64,000 bases of DNA from Alectoria sarmentosa (Eukaryota > Ascomycota > Lecanoromycetes > Lecanorales > Parmeliaceae): positions 177,861-241,860 of the forward strand of contig WOGZ01000019.1 in NCBI GenBank assembly GCA_009733775.1. The letters are read 5' to 3'. The notes under the pieces are model-generated. The model worked only from the letters and a program-made list of their open reading frames with translations. It made no database searches and was not told where the DNA came from. The position numbers were made by a program, and so were the translations under genes. Numbering within the stretch: position 1 is the first letter of the stretch; every line of letters starts with the position of its first letter. Shown here one piece after another: positions 11,216 to 23,463 of the stretch.

Positions 11216-12181
11216 ATGGCCTTCGCCTTCCTGCCTAATATTGAGCGTCTTGAACGTGGTCGAAATCACCCGTTCTTTTGCCCGCACTCCCAGTGTTGTG
11301 TCGAAATTGAGCGCTCAGATCTTATCTTTCGGTTCGTAGAAACCCGAAAATTTGTTAGATGAAAGTTTGCGTGAGATAAATCCTTTGTTATCTGGAATGG
11401 CTATCAACTACATGGTGATGTGGATGAAGGTTGGGTCTTACAAGAAGTTGACAGCATCGGCCTGAAACGATCTGAGATCAAAAACTCATCCGAATGCACC
11501 GTTCAAAGACGGCAGCAAGAAGCTTCAACATCATTGTTTGAAAGCTTTATGTTCAGAGGATTACCGAATGCCGAAGAATTGAGATATCCTAGGAAACTTA
11601 CCGTACAGGATAAAACAGAAGACTCTCAAAGCCAAAGGAGACGCAGATCCAGAGATTGCACCAGGACTGCGACCAATAACGGCGCAGTCGACTTAGCTTC
11701 GTCGTCGAGGACCTCCGCTGACCCAAAGTTCCCCAATGACCAAATCCCATTAACCCCAAGAACCAAACTTATCCAGCTCAAAAACCAGATCTTTCGACTG
11801 ACGCGAGAAGCCGTATAACTGCGAGCACTCAAAGAATTTGTTGACAACAAAATCAAAACCCTGACAATATCGGAAGCGCACCAAGACGATACACTGTGAC
11901 TACTATCAAACAAATTCCAAACACTCAAGGTCACAAACGACGAAATCGTCCGCGAAAACCTGAAACAAGAGATCAACGCTGTTTTAACGAAATCCGACGA
12001 TACGGTTATATCCCTCCGGAATTCATTTCCAAGCCTCGTGAAATTAATCTCTCACCACGACGATGCGAATATTTTCAGCACTACCGCCGCCCTCGGGGAA
12101 TGGGTAGTGAAGACTGATCATGTCCAGAAAGATGAAGAAGAGTCCTTACTACGCGCGCGCCCAACAGAGTCGGAGCAATGA
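11216..12181 (+). pseudogene. Decayed single-frame gene with four in-frame stops
   Basis: One reading frame runs about 322 codons from ATG 11216 to a final TGA at 12179-12181 and is broken only by TGA 11360, TGA 11372, TAA 11816 and TGA 11894. No frameshift is needed. The predicted product begins with a His/Cys patch (HPFFCPHSQCC) and has a basic, Ser/Thr-rich middle. It ends in a helical, charged region (LKEFVDNKIKTL, VRENLKQEINAVL). I do not recognise the family. All four internal stops could come from CGA or CAA by one C-to-T change. An extended 5' end is possible, since a further TGA at 11201 lies in the same frame upstream of the ATG. Confidence 0.5.
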
Positions 12182-12680
12182 ATCACCACATTTTTTCCAG
12201 GTCTCTTCAGAGATCTTAACCCATTAGCAGTTACTTTACCTCCAGGCACTACGTACCTTTTACATAAGACAACCTTTACATTTGGAACAGTGTTCAAGCG
12301 CACGGACGTGTATTACGCATTACTGACGGTAGGAGCTCACACCACGTCGCTGCCCTAAAGTCAGAGAGTTTTCTATCGACGAGGTCATTGGGTCCATGAA
12401 GGGGATAATACCTCTGACACGAACCAGGGGGCGTTCTTGGCAGCTGGTTTCTTTTGTCTTCGCTCAAGCACAGAGAGCTCCTGTCTTCATGTCTTTCTTA
12501 CTCTATCGATTGTCCTGTTCCGCTCAGGCCTCGCGGTTCAGTTGTTTTCCCAAATTCCTCCCCTCGACATCATTGATTCAGTCTATCTGTAGTCGCTTAC
12601 TACTTGAGAATATCTTCTTATGTGTATACACATCCTCTTTCTCCTACCGTGTCCTTCTACTATCATCGACTCTTCGAATC

Positions 12681-13317
12681 ATGTCTCTGAAAGTTCAGGG
12701 TCAATCGCGGCGAGAGTACTTGAGACTGCAGCAGGAGAATGCTGTTCTTCGGAAATAAAGTACCAACCTGCGTAGCAGACTGGACGTGATACTAGAAAAG
12801 TGCGTCCTCATCGCCAGCTTTCTAGAACGAATACACTGTATCTTCAGCCCAGTAACGGAACGCCTTCTACCGGTCGAAAATTTGGACGTGCAGTCCTAAG
12901 GGGCAAGAAGAAGGCAGACCTGAAATCATTTGAAGCTTTTGTCAAGGGAAACACCAGAGCTATCAAGGTTTTAGTAACTCAGTGCAACGATGCGACCGAT
13001 CAAAACTACGAGTGTTGTCCGCAGCTGGTGGATAAGGATGTTCCATCACGGGGAACCGGGATCCACGGAGGAATTCGAGGTTTGGAAGACGGATGAAAGA
13101 GACGACAAATTTCTCGACGAGAAAGACGCTCTTTTTGACCATGCTGGGGAGCTTCGGGAGAAGATTTCTGAGGAGGAAAAATTAGACTGATTAGCCGATC
13201 TTGCACCTCAGCCATCGGTTTCTCCGATATCTGTTCCTCAGCTATCAGTTCCACACACAACAGTTTCTCAGACACCAGTTCTTCAGCTATCAGTTCATCA
13301 GACATCAGTTCCTTAGG
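12681..13317 (+). pseudogene. Decayed coiled-coil protein gene with pentapeptide-repeat tail
   Basis: ATG 12681 opens a helical heptad-like segment (REYLRLQQENAVLRK) broken by TAA at 12756 and again at 12897. Coding-like sequence then continues in a different frame (about 12893-13040, LKSFEAFVKGNTRAIKVLV). It returns to the first frame from about 12990, where charged residues (DERDDKFLDEKDALFDHAGE) lead to a TGA at 13188-13190. The same frame then reads straight into a PQxSV repeat. I read this as one gene broken by stops and at least two indels. Family unknown. Confidence 0.4.
13206..13317 (+). repeat. Degenerate 15-bp tandem repeat coding PQxSV
   Basis: About seven diverged 15-bp units of the type cctcagctatcagtt run head to tail. 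In the frame of the preceding relic they encode P-Q-L-S-V-like pentapeptides ending at TAG 13315-13317. Substitutions between units mostly keep the Val and Gln/His positions. Confidence 0.7.
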
Positions 13318-13556
13318 TCCTGCGAGCTTCGGAAAGCCTGACGAAAGTGATTTCGAGGTGAAGATCGTGTATTCTTCGAAGACTCTTCACAGTACACGTT
13401 GACCTCTGATATGTAGAAATATCGGCCCTACCTTGACCGACTCGCGTACTCGCTCCACGCCCCAGTGAAGCACATGGACGTTACATGTATATAAGCTACG
13501 ATCTAAGAGTATACGCGAAACGCGAGCTCGTTGCATCATATCATCTAGTGTAGCTG

Positions 13557-15984
13557 TCATACGATTTTCAATTCCTGGTAGGTGTCCTCTAGGTAGAGCT
13601 TCTTCTTCTTTCGTTCATCACCGTACAGGACCTTGAATGAGCTCTCGGCGTAAGAACTCGGTTCCTCAAACCAGCCCCATCTTTTATACGTGCCTCGTTC
13701 CGAGGCAACTGGCTCTAACACAATCCCAAAGGTTCCTTTCTGCAAGGCATCGCTGACCACTGGCAATAGATATAACGGGTTCTCGTACCAAAACACAAAG
13801 TTTCCTTTCTCCTTGAAGGAGTCAAGCATCTCCTCCATCTGCCGAGATCTATCACGCCGAACAATCGGGTTCCGCAGCGCTCGTCGCGAGAACTCCGACG
13901 TCTTAGGTTCCGCGTCTGGCATGGTATATACCTGCCTACCCGTCTGCGGGAGTACGAGATTGTACTTCAGGTCCCACCTATAATTGTCTGAGGGATACAG
14001 CAGTGCTGGATATAAGGTCCCACGCACACGGATCCAACCGCCCGTTACCTGGCTGAAAGGGTCTGACGAAAGATAGTCTATATGGCTGTCTGTGACGGTT
14101 ATGAGGGAAGAGAGCTCGCAGTCTACGAACTTGTTGATAATCTTCGTATCTACGGAAGCCCATGACCAAGACGGTGCGCGATATCTCGAGGGTGGCCGCA
14201 CGTTGTCACTCTCGGCGCGGCCGACGCGCCAGATGAGCTCAATTGGAAGGTCATCTCGCCATAACCCGGCTAGGTATTCGCTACCGAGTGCCGAGTGAAA
14301 GCGTTTTGCGATTCCGCAAAACGCGATGAGTTTGTCTTCCTCTTTGGTGAGTTTGCATGAGGAATACCATTCAACCAACCTCTGCCACTTTTCGTAGTTC
14401 TCGGACGGCTTTAGCGGCACCGGCGCGCCTATGAGATTCTTGAACGAGGACTGTGTCCCATAAGTGATCGGAGGCAGGCCAAGAGGGTTCGATTGCGCGA
14501 TGAGTACCTTGGCTTTGCTTAGCACTTCTTTATCTCTATCTTCCTTCTTCGAAGACCTCCGAAGATGGAGCCGTTCCACCAAGTTCTGCAGCATGGTCTG
14601 GTCCCCACACGACTGCAAGTCTGCTGGTGCTCGGAGTTCATGGTGAAGTTCAGAGTTTGTTCCACAAGTAATTTCAGGAATGCCACGTGGATATGCTTCA
14701 CTGGCATTCAATTCGCAGCATTCCCACAAGAGCTGATCAGAGCAGAAATGCAAAACCCTCGGTGCAAGCCAGCGCTCTTGAAATACCCATCCGCGGCGAG
14801 AGAGTGGAGCATAGTCTAGCTGCTCATCCCAAAATCTCTTGGGTATAAGAACATATGTCTCAGGATCGCGGCCTGCCCAATTCGTCTCGACTTCGCAAGA
14901 ACGAACACGACTGATATCCCTTGGTGGGAACAGGCCATGGAGGCCCGAGGATGTTGCTATGGCCGATAAGTTGCAAAGTGAATGGGAGTATACATCCTGC
15001 ATGGTGACTGACTCAGCTCGCCAATCTTGGGGGTCATCCTGGATGATACATAGAGAGTCGATCCATATATACCTAACGCCTAGGTACGATCGAGCAGCGG
15101 TAAAGGCATCCTGGAACATCTTTGAGAGGATAGTCACCGGAATAGCATGCAAGAACTGCTCTAGGTTCGAAGACTTGGTCTCAATCACCGCAGAGTCGGC
15201 CCAGCGATGACTGAGTGTTGCGTATGGTCCTCTTGTAGGAGTGCTCCGAGTGTCAACCAACTTGACGTATTGGTCGTCCGACGTTCCGAGATCTATTAGA
15301 CGAGTGGGAAGCCAAGCTGATTGATTAATGAATTGATTCTTTGTACAAGTTTCTAGCCATTTCTGCGCGAAGCCGCAGATCGGAAGCCACGAGGGCGACC
15401 CAGTCCATTGGTTGCAAGTTGCCATATCTTCCCTGCAACCTTGAAGCCATTGCTCAACCAAACTTCGAGTGAGTAAGATCCTAGAAGGGCGGGACCGTTG
15501 GTTACAACGGACGTGTCTCGTCCGGCAAGTCTCCAGCCAGTCTCGCACGAGATAGCGCGTAGACCGGGATAACGAGCTCTCATGCAACGCCTCGTCCGTA
15601 GCCAAAAACTTGGAGATTTCTGGTAGAGTCAGACTCAACTTGTAAGCGAGTGCAGCTGGTACAACTATTACCGCGGTATGGAACCACCCAAAAAGATAGA
15701 GGGGGCACAGCCTCCCCTTTAAACTGTAGAAGTAACTCGTTGGCTTGCCATGGACTTGACTCATGCCCTGCCGCCAATATGACTTTTAACTGGCCATCGA
15801 CCTTTAGCGGTTCTCTTGCTAAGCGATAGGCCGTCCGCTGAACGCGTTTCCAATAAAGGCTGCAAATAAAACAGCCAGCCTCGGCCGATTCGTACAGGCT
15901 CTGGGTTGATTTGTGTAGCGTCAAAGAACGGGGAGCATGGTCAAGCTGTCCTACGAACAAAGACTGACAAGTCCCGCAAATCAT
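13557..15984 (-). CDS. HET-domain protein (heterokaryon-incompatibility type)
   Basis: Two exons (15984-15672 and 15619-13557) split by a 52-nt intron join in frame to 791 residues. The N-terminus has the usual paired cysteines (MICGTCQSLF, AGCFICSLY). The HET domain shows YATLSHRW (about 237-244), IWIDSLCIIQDD (about 289-300), NLSAIATS, and PLSRRGWVFQERWLAPRVLHF. The C-terminal half has RAPSWSWASVD, common in this family. HET proteins act in fungal self/non-self recognition, where some trigger cell death after fusion of unlike strains; most copies, including this one, have no known partner. Between the first Cys pair and the HET domain three WLxxC units occur (see findings). The gene lies between decayed DNA on both sides. 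Confidence 0.92.
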
Positions 15985-18900
15985 AAGCGCAAGAACCTGT
16001 AGAATGCGTGTTAATCGTTTGGCGAGGTTCCGTTTCAGATGAGTTGAGCTGAAATGACTCTGGATATCTCTATGACTGAATAAACACGACGTCAGAATAT
16101 AGATCCCTTACGAAGAAGTCATGGTGATAACGATATGCGTCAATCCGAAACCCATAACCTGTTGCAAAGCTGATATTGGCTGGTTTGAATTCTGAGGAGC
16201 ACGTTTGATTGTAATAGATGCCAAGCATGATAGGGCTGAGAAATTCGGCACCATAATTCCATTCCAGTAGCAAATAGGTAGTACTATATTTCGTCAAGTG
16301 ACGCCTTTCCCAACTAAGCGTTAGCGTCACTTGCAATCCACGTAGGCTAAATGATGCACACACTCGGCACTACCTACTCTCCCCCAATGGAGACTCAACT
16401 CGGTGACAGCCTCAATACCCACCCGTCAAACGATACTTCGCGCAAAAGGAGTCGTCTTCTACGCATCTACGACGAGCGAAACAGGTCATGAGGCGATCAG
16501 AGGTGACTACTCGGCGCTCTCATCACCGGCGGACTCGCTGAAAAGACTGCTGGATGGCACGGATTGACGCAGTCACCGCTCTGTGAGCTACAACTAAGAG
16601 GGGTTTACCCTGCGGACTTTTCAGGTACTTGTTCGAGATCAAGAATGGTTCGAATACAGAAGCGTGGCATGAGAGCGAGGAGACCAAAAGCCTTCACGAG
16701 AAGAAGCCGGCTCTGGAACCATATGCAAAGCTTCACAAACGATAGGTTGACGCGAGGAAGAGTGAGCAAGGAGTAATGACCAGCTCCAATTATGACGTTT
16801 CATGCAATTATGTATGACACTCTTCGGATCCTACCTCTAGGCGAACGCTTCTACAATGAATGTAAGGTGTCTTCACTTTCAGATCCTTTGCTACGAAGAA
16901 TGAGACTCCCAGGATAGACCTGTTTGACGGATCAAGTCCTGAACATGCTTCTACTCGTCAAACGCATTTGAGGGTTTAAGAATCTTAACCCGTTTTGATC
17001 GCTCTCAACTAATCATTAAGTAAGCGGGTTTCTACAGGAACAAAGGGATCGTTTCATCCTCACGTATATCACGGACGTCGCTTTCGGTACGAATTTCCGA
17101 AATTAAATGTTATTACGTCAAAACGTGAGTCTATACTGAAATCAGCTGCAAATGCAGAAGATACAGGGAATATCAATATGTTTTGTCTCATGTATGTCCC
17201 ATCGAGGTTCCCAGGCTCTTGTCACCCATTTGCCAAAGAAAACGCAGGGCTTTGTCGATATCTTTCTTTCTCGACATTCCGAAACTCGAAACCAAAATGT
17301 CAGGCACACCGTTGCGACAAGAATCAGAGGCCATCATGTAGTCAGTCATTTCATGTAATTATGAAGCGTCATTTATTGGCAGTCCACTTTCGCTAAAAGT
17401 AGCATGTATTATCATAATCCAATTCCCGCTGCCACTCTTGTCGAAGGAGTTCGGGCCATCCTTGTTCGGGCTATTTTCCGATGTTCCTCTCACAGAATCA
17501 CCCAACTTTCATCCACCGGTATTCTCAAGCAAGTTGCCGACGGTGTCCAAATAAGCATTTGACACTCCTTCACCGGCTTTGCGCGACTCTTCGATCGCAC
17601 CACTCGATTTCTCAGCGATACCTTTGAACACCTGGCCAACTTCTGTCGAATTGGCTGTTTCTGCAATCCCGAAGGGGACCCGCGTCTCCCATACCAAATT
17701 TACAGACGGAGATGTAACCATACATCACCGGCGTGACCCCGACCCCAAAATAAACCGTGCAATCTACGATGGGAGCGCTGGCAGTCAGAAATTCAAAAAA
17801 CGAAAGTATACTTATGACTTTCACACTCCCATGCTTGCACTCCATTTGTGAGGTCCCATTCATGTGCTCCATGATGGAAGTGACAGCCGCATAGCTTAAT
17901 TCACCTACCACCTCCTCTCAATGCAATGACGTATATATACGATCATGATGGTCACAGACTCTCTCAGTCTTTTTGGCGACGAGACCATCACAAACCAATT
18001 TCTCGTGTCTCGGCACGAAGGTCTCGCTTGCAAGGAATCTCTGGCCTGGAAATCCGCTTCGGTAGTTGCCAATCATCGAATGGACCTGGAATTTGGGGCA
18101 TTCTGGCAGCCTGTTTCATTCCGAAACCCCACTTGGTGAACGATGACTTCGGAGTGTGATATTTTCTGTATGCTTTATGTTGGTGCGACCCTTCTGGCTA
18201 CTTCTTCCCGTTTTTCTAAATTTTTCTACAAAAGATCAAGTCTCAAGTCCCAGCTCCTCTGAGAAGCCGCAAACAGCCCCCAGGCGGCGAGATTTACAGC
18301 AATAACACTGCGGACCGCAACGAAAAATAACAAGTACCGCGTGAAGCTCTCTTTCGGGTCCCCCCCCCGGTATTCTATCGTCTGCTTCCTTCTGCTTGTG
18401 TAACGCTGCCGCTTCGAGTATATTGACTTTGACGTGAGGTTCTCATAAATTAATCAAAAGATTCTTTCACATTGATCGCATAGCTCCTCATAGTGGCTGC
18501 TTTCAAAAAGGCTCATCTTCAAACCCCGTGTGACTTGAGATTCTTCAACATTTCTGATCAATTTATTGAGTCAATCCTCATCGACGGCGGCATACCTGAC
18601 CTGGGTAGTGAGCTAAGGCCATGATCTGAAGACATAGCCAAGGAAACGTACAAGATTTTTTGTAAGACCATCTCTAACCCAGAGAACGGTACGCCGCGGG
18701 CAGAATATGCCGATATCTACCACAACGATTTTTGCATTCTCCGAACCTATGTACATCACTAAAAATATCATGCCCTCCAGCAACGCGTCTACGGGTATAA
18801 CCAGGAGTCCTACCAAGATCAGCAAAGACCATTATAACGATCTGTTCAATCGAGGGCTTTTGGATCCTGACTCTCAGACGCTCGGCACATCAAAGCAAGG

Positions 18901-21900
18901 ACGGCAAGAAAGGGACAGTCAATCAGGACCGAAAATTGGTCAATGTCTATGCAGTCCGAGTTTGTCGTCGAGAAGAACGAAAGAACTTGGGGTTGGGCAG
19001 TATGCTTTATACTGTCTTGTCTACAGCGCCTCCTGCTGGTTGTCTTGCTGTACGTTACGAGTCTCGTGAGAGCGGCCTGGTCAGGCTCATAAACAAATGG
19101 GTGAAGAGGTCGACGCTGGTGATGCGCGCTTCACGGCTTCGCGATGAGCAGGAGGACCTCGATACCGGCGTCAATACGAAATGGGAGATCCTTTACAGAA
19201 CATTCGAAAGGCCTTATTTCCTCGCATGGACATTCCATCAAAGTGGAGAGGGAGCAGCTATTGATGTTGTTTGATACGGTGCGTTGTTATCCGCTAATTC
19301 TTGCGCTCTTTCTCTATGAGATACTTTGAGTCTGATTATAGGGCACTTGCATTGTATAGAGACGACACGAAGAGTACACATTTGCAAGAAGCTGAAAAGG
19401 TCGTTCACGAACCGGGATGCCCTGCAGTCAAGCAGCCGTACAATTGGGTGCATGCCCGTTCAAAGCGCAATTGAGAATTGTCGGTGTGATGGAGCAAATT
19501 TCAACCCCAGGGAATTATGAGACTCTGCGAAGTCCGTGAATATTCCACTTACTCTTCACAATGATTCAAACTTCACCGGTGACTGTAGCCTTCAATCTTG
19601 GCAAGGTCTCGAGTTTCCTTGAATTGTTTACTTCGTGTAATGGCGGCTGTCGTTTCTCTATCATTTAGCTTCAAGTTCAGAGTCTATCGACTCATGGCAT
19701 AACAATGAAATCCTTCGAGAGACCATCAAGCACTATTGGTGCAAGAAGGATATTCGCCGACCTGATACTTTACAATATCGTGCGGCACGAGCGACGTTAC
19801 AAAAGTCTAGCTCACCCTGCACGAAGGTACAGAACCGCCAGATTCTCCTGGCCAGACTTATACTGCCCGGAAAATATTACCGCACATAAGTGCGAGTCTG
19901 CTGGACTCGGCTGGGAGAGTCTCTCGTGCCCAATTGGCGGCCGGGAAAATCCTACCCTGCTCACGTCGATACAGCAATGGGCAAAAGAAACGCCGCTGCC
20001 TCAAAGATTGCGCCTTTGGACATGGACCATAGGATGGAGAGATTGTTGTTGTTGTTGGCAGCCCGTTTGTGGGTCCATCAAGAGCACTGCGGACGTCTGC
20101 GCGACCAACAAGAGGCTGAGTAGAAATTTAGAGAGCAAAAGCGAAGGAATCTCCTGTTCGTTGCTGGCATTCCAGCAAGAGGCCTTTAGCTCGAACCGAT
20201 CCATCGACAAAACGGACGGCGCGTGCGTTCGTACAGTCAAGATCGCAACAAAAAATTGCGCCCGGCGCTCCAAACGGGGAGACCATTTAAGAAATGGTGT
20301 CACGAATGTTGAAGGAGGTGCTGCAGTTCTTCGGGCTGGTTCCAAAAGTCGGTCAGATCATCGTTCAATAAAGACATCGATCTCGAAGAGGCCTTGCAAA
20401 ATGGACAACATACGGCCACGCCAAGTGCAGCGCAAGATTATCTGTTCCCTGGACCCTCATACACGAAATGCAATGATGGTGGCGAATATCAGCGAACACA
20501 CGGTATAACTAATCTATCTTTTGCAGATTCTTGACGCTCGGTTCGGCGCCGCAGTACAACCATCCTCGCTTCGATTCACCTGCCTGAATACGACACATCT
20601 GACATATGTTACTCTAAAACAACAAGCATGAAGAAACTGTCAAACTACACCTCTTCTATCCCAAGCGTCTAAATGAGTATTTACTAGTATCTTAATCGAG
20701 TATGATCCGAATCACCTTTCTCCAAGCGCTCTCGAACGCAACGATCAAATCGCCTCTCTTTCTACAAATCCTAACATTGTCCACTCTTCCAACACCAACA
20801 TTGCAATAAATGATCTCCTAAGTGATATCGTTGACAGACGTTTCTCCTACAAAAGCCAATATCGTCAAACTCCCTTTACGTTCTTGCTTGATGAATGCCA
20901 TCTTTCTTATGATGAATTTGATTTTGAACGGCTTGATGATCAATAAAGCTCGATATCTTGTCAAAAGCTAATATGCTTTACGAAAAACTCTGATTCTGCC
21001 CGCTCGCTATCAAGGTTTGATCTTTATCTTTCCTTTAGACCTTGCCTCTATATGGCACGAGATAATTACCAAAATCCCCAATCTTGAGAGTAGGCAAGGC
21101 CTCGTCCTTGCCAAGGATACGTTCTTGCCGAGAATATGTCCTTGACGAATACACAAAGACGACAAGACACAATAGATAGAACAACAACTTACTACCGCAG
21201 AATATGATGTTTCTGATGTCTTGCCTCGCCGACATAGTGATGTCGCCAAGCATGGCCTTGCCAAGCTGTTCATAGCCAAGCTGTTCATAGTCAACCTTCA
21301 TTCACCCAACACATTTTGCTTGCTTGTTAACGAATTTTTTTGATCTTATTCATCTTTGAAAGTGACGAAGTACACGACGCTGAAAGGGCAAATGCGTGTG
21401 TTGGAATTGCATATAAACACACTAATTAACAATATCGTTCGTTGCTTCTACATCGAACAAAACCGCAATGATGAACTCTCTTCGTTGATACACCGAAAAT
21501 GCCCCTAACCTTTTATCCAAATCAAGACGACCTATTACGCTTCTCTCCGTCCGTTTAAATGCCCCCCTCTTTTTTTTTTACCGAATATCATTTGTTATCC
21601 GAGAAACGACGAGCGATGACTTAAGACCCCATCGATTTTTGACTGTTCCGGTTCGGATTATTCATCCTCTCGAACGATGAGAAAATACGGCAATTTAGAG
21701 ATGTTGAATATATATATATGTGTGTTTAATGAAGGTAGATCTATTCTCGAGGATCTAATTCTATATAGGACGGCGTTGGATCATTACTTCTCCTTTTCAA
21801 GTCTGGCTTCCAGCACGCCGGTTACCCATGAGATATTGGAGCTAAGTATCAGTCCAACTCTACGGATTTCCTGGCTACGGACATGTTCGCAACTTGATAT

Positions 21901-22294
21901 GCTTTCATTCTCAACTCAGTCAGCGACTTCAAAATCTGTCTTTTTCAATGATGTTTCATGTCAATGCTGATTTAATGAAGAGAATCCCGGGGCACGTATT
22001 GGTAAGAGAGGCTTGGGAGATTACAGTTCGTGTCCGCTGGTTGCACCCTAAAGACGGATACTTCTGCTTCAAGGCCTCCGAGAGAGTAGTGCCTTGTGTA
22101 CGAATCCCCTCGTTCGAATTGAGGGCTTGATTAGCACAGAAAAAAATTGGGCGACTTTTTAGAATTGTGGTATCGGACCTGGCTTCATTGACACTGTGAG
22201 CTATCAAATCTACAATCAACGGCATGTGCCACAGAGGGCCGTGGACTTCCATGCCGACGCGTGCGCTACCAAGTACGATGATATTCCAGGGTAG
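15985..22294. other. Gene-poor region, no convincing gene
   Basis: About 6.3 kb with only short or incoherent frames. The longest, 19705-20508 (+, 267 codons), has a composition unlike a protein and an equally open rival frame. A minus-strand stretch at 17509-17911 has a mildly protein-like end (GQVFKGIAEKSSGAIEESRKAGEG) but no full gene model. 20600-21700 is AT-richer with T runs. I read the region as old, mutated repeat or gene debris. Confidence 0.45.
21261..21290. repeat. Two tandem copies of a 15-bp unit
   Basis: The 15-mer ccaagctgttcatag occurs twice in a row without change. On the minus strand it would encode YEQLG-type pentapeptides at the start of a short frame (21301-21035) of doubtful reality. 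Confidence 0.8.
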
Positions 22295-22892
22295 TCAGCG
22301 ATTCGAAACCAGCCCGCCTCCAACCACATTCCCTCCAAACTCATCGTCCAGGATATAATAATCCAAATCCACAAACTCATACCTGGTCACAAAATCCGTG
22401 ATCCCCCTAATCACCGCGCCCCATTTCGCCCAAGTGATCGCGTTGCGAATTTTCGGGTAGAGATTGAGACGGACTGTTGCCGAAGAGATCTTGAGCGGAC
22501 TAGGTCCTATGGGCACCTGCGAGGAGGCGAAGTGTAGGTTCACGTCATTGGCGGCTAAGAGGAGACAGAGCACCACGTTGGAAGGGGGGATCCGGTGGCC
22601 GAAAGATTGGAATTGGATCTTGAGGGAGGAGTGGGGAACGGTGTAGATGTAGGGTTGGGGCGGTAGGGGGCTGGTGGGAGCTTTTTGAGTTGTGGGAATT
22701 AGGTGGGGAGGGAGTCGAGACTTACCTTCGCGGAGTCGCCAGGGTCAGGTTGAGAGTGAGACTTTCGGCGGCGTCGGAGGTGGGTAGGGATACTGTAATG
22801 GAAGTATTGGGTGCGATTAGAGATGCTGCAAGACCGAAGGCGCTCAATTGGAGAACGACAGCTAGAGTGGATACTTGATAGACTTGCATCAT
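22295..22892 (-). CDS. Small secreted protein, unknown function
   Basis: Two exons (22892-22726 and 22670-22295), separated by a 55-nt intron with a GTAAGT donor, give about 180 residues. The start at 22892 places a classical signal peptide at the N-terminus (MMQVYQVSTLAVVLQLSAFGLAAS); an in-frame ATG at 22928 would bury it. The mature part has Thr-rich strands (NTSITVSLP, ESLTLNLTLA), then PYIYTVPHSSLKIQFQSFG and a C-terminal domain with WAKWGAVIRGITDFV and DLDYYILDDE. Mature cysteines are almost absent, so it is not a typical small Cys-rich effector. It resembles secreted fungal proteins of unknown function, and I cannot name a family. Confidence 0.7.
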
Positions 22893-23463
22893 GAAACCAA
22901 TGGACGAGACACAATCAAGAGAGATCATGGAGAAATAGCATGCAGTATTAATGGAAACTCCAATTTTATACGGCAGAATTCTTTAAGCTTTTTGACAGCT
23001 GTCGGCTATGACGGTTGGCACAAGCGCATTTGCGATGCTTGACGCAAGGGCCCTACCTTGTCAAGCTTTGCTGTCAAAATTTCGGTTTCAATCCTAGTCG
23101 CATAGTGATAGGTCGTTGGTCGTAGTAAGGTAATACCGGGCCTAGTTGGGCTATTGGAGGATGGTCATAGCGTTATAATATGCCAATGAGACTGCTGTCG
23201 CGTGTTATCCTTGTCGAATTAGGCTTCTTGTATGCAGTATGGTCACAGGATTTGGTCTCTTGGTGGGTTCTGCTTGAAGTCGACTGCGAAAGGGAAATGC
23301 GATCCTTGTCTTGCATGAGCCCACATCGACGTTCGACTCCGGCTATGCAAATCCAAGCGCGGCCACCTGATCGGTAGAAGATGCATGCTAACATCATGTG
23401 ATAGGGAATTTCCCATAATTGGGCAAAGGGAGATTTTCTTCTTTGCAAGGAATGTACAGACTA
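22893..23463. other. Intergenic spacer
   Basis: About 570 bp between two minus-strand genes; no coding sequence recognised. It holds the promoter of the small secreted protein and the 3' region of the MFS gene. Confidence 0.5.

Noticed and set aside
19705..20508. 267-codon plus-strand open frame
   Set aside because: Arg/Ser/Cys-rich, no motif, a rival frame is equally open, and it sits in gene-poor decayed DNA.
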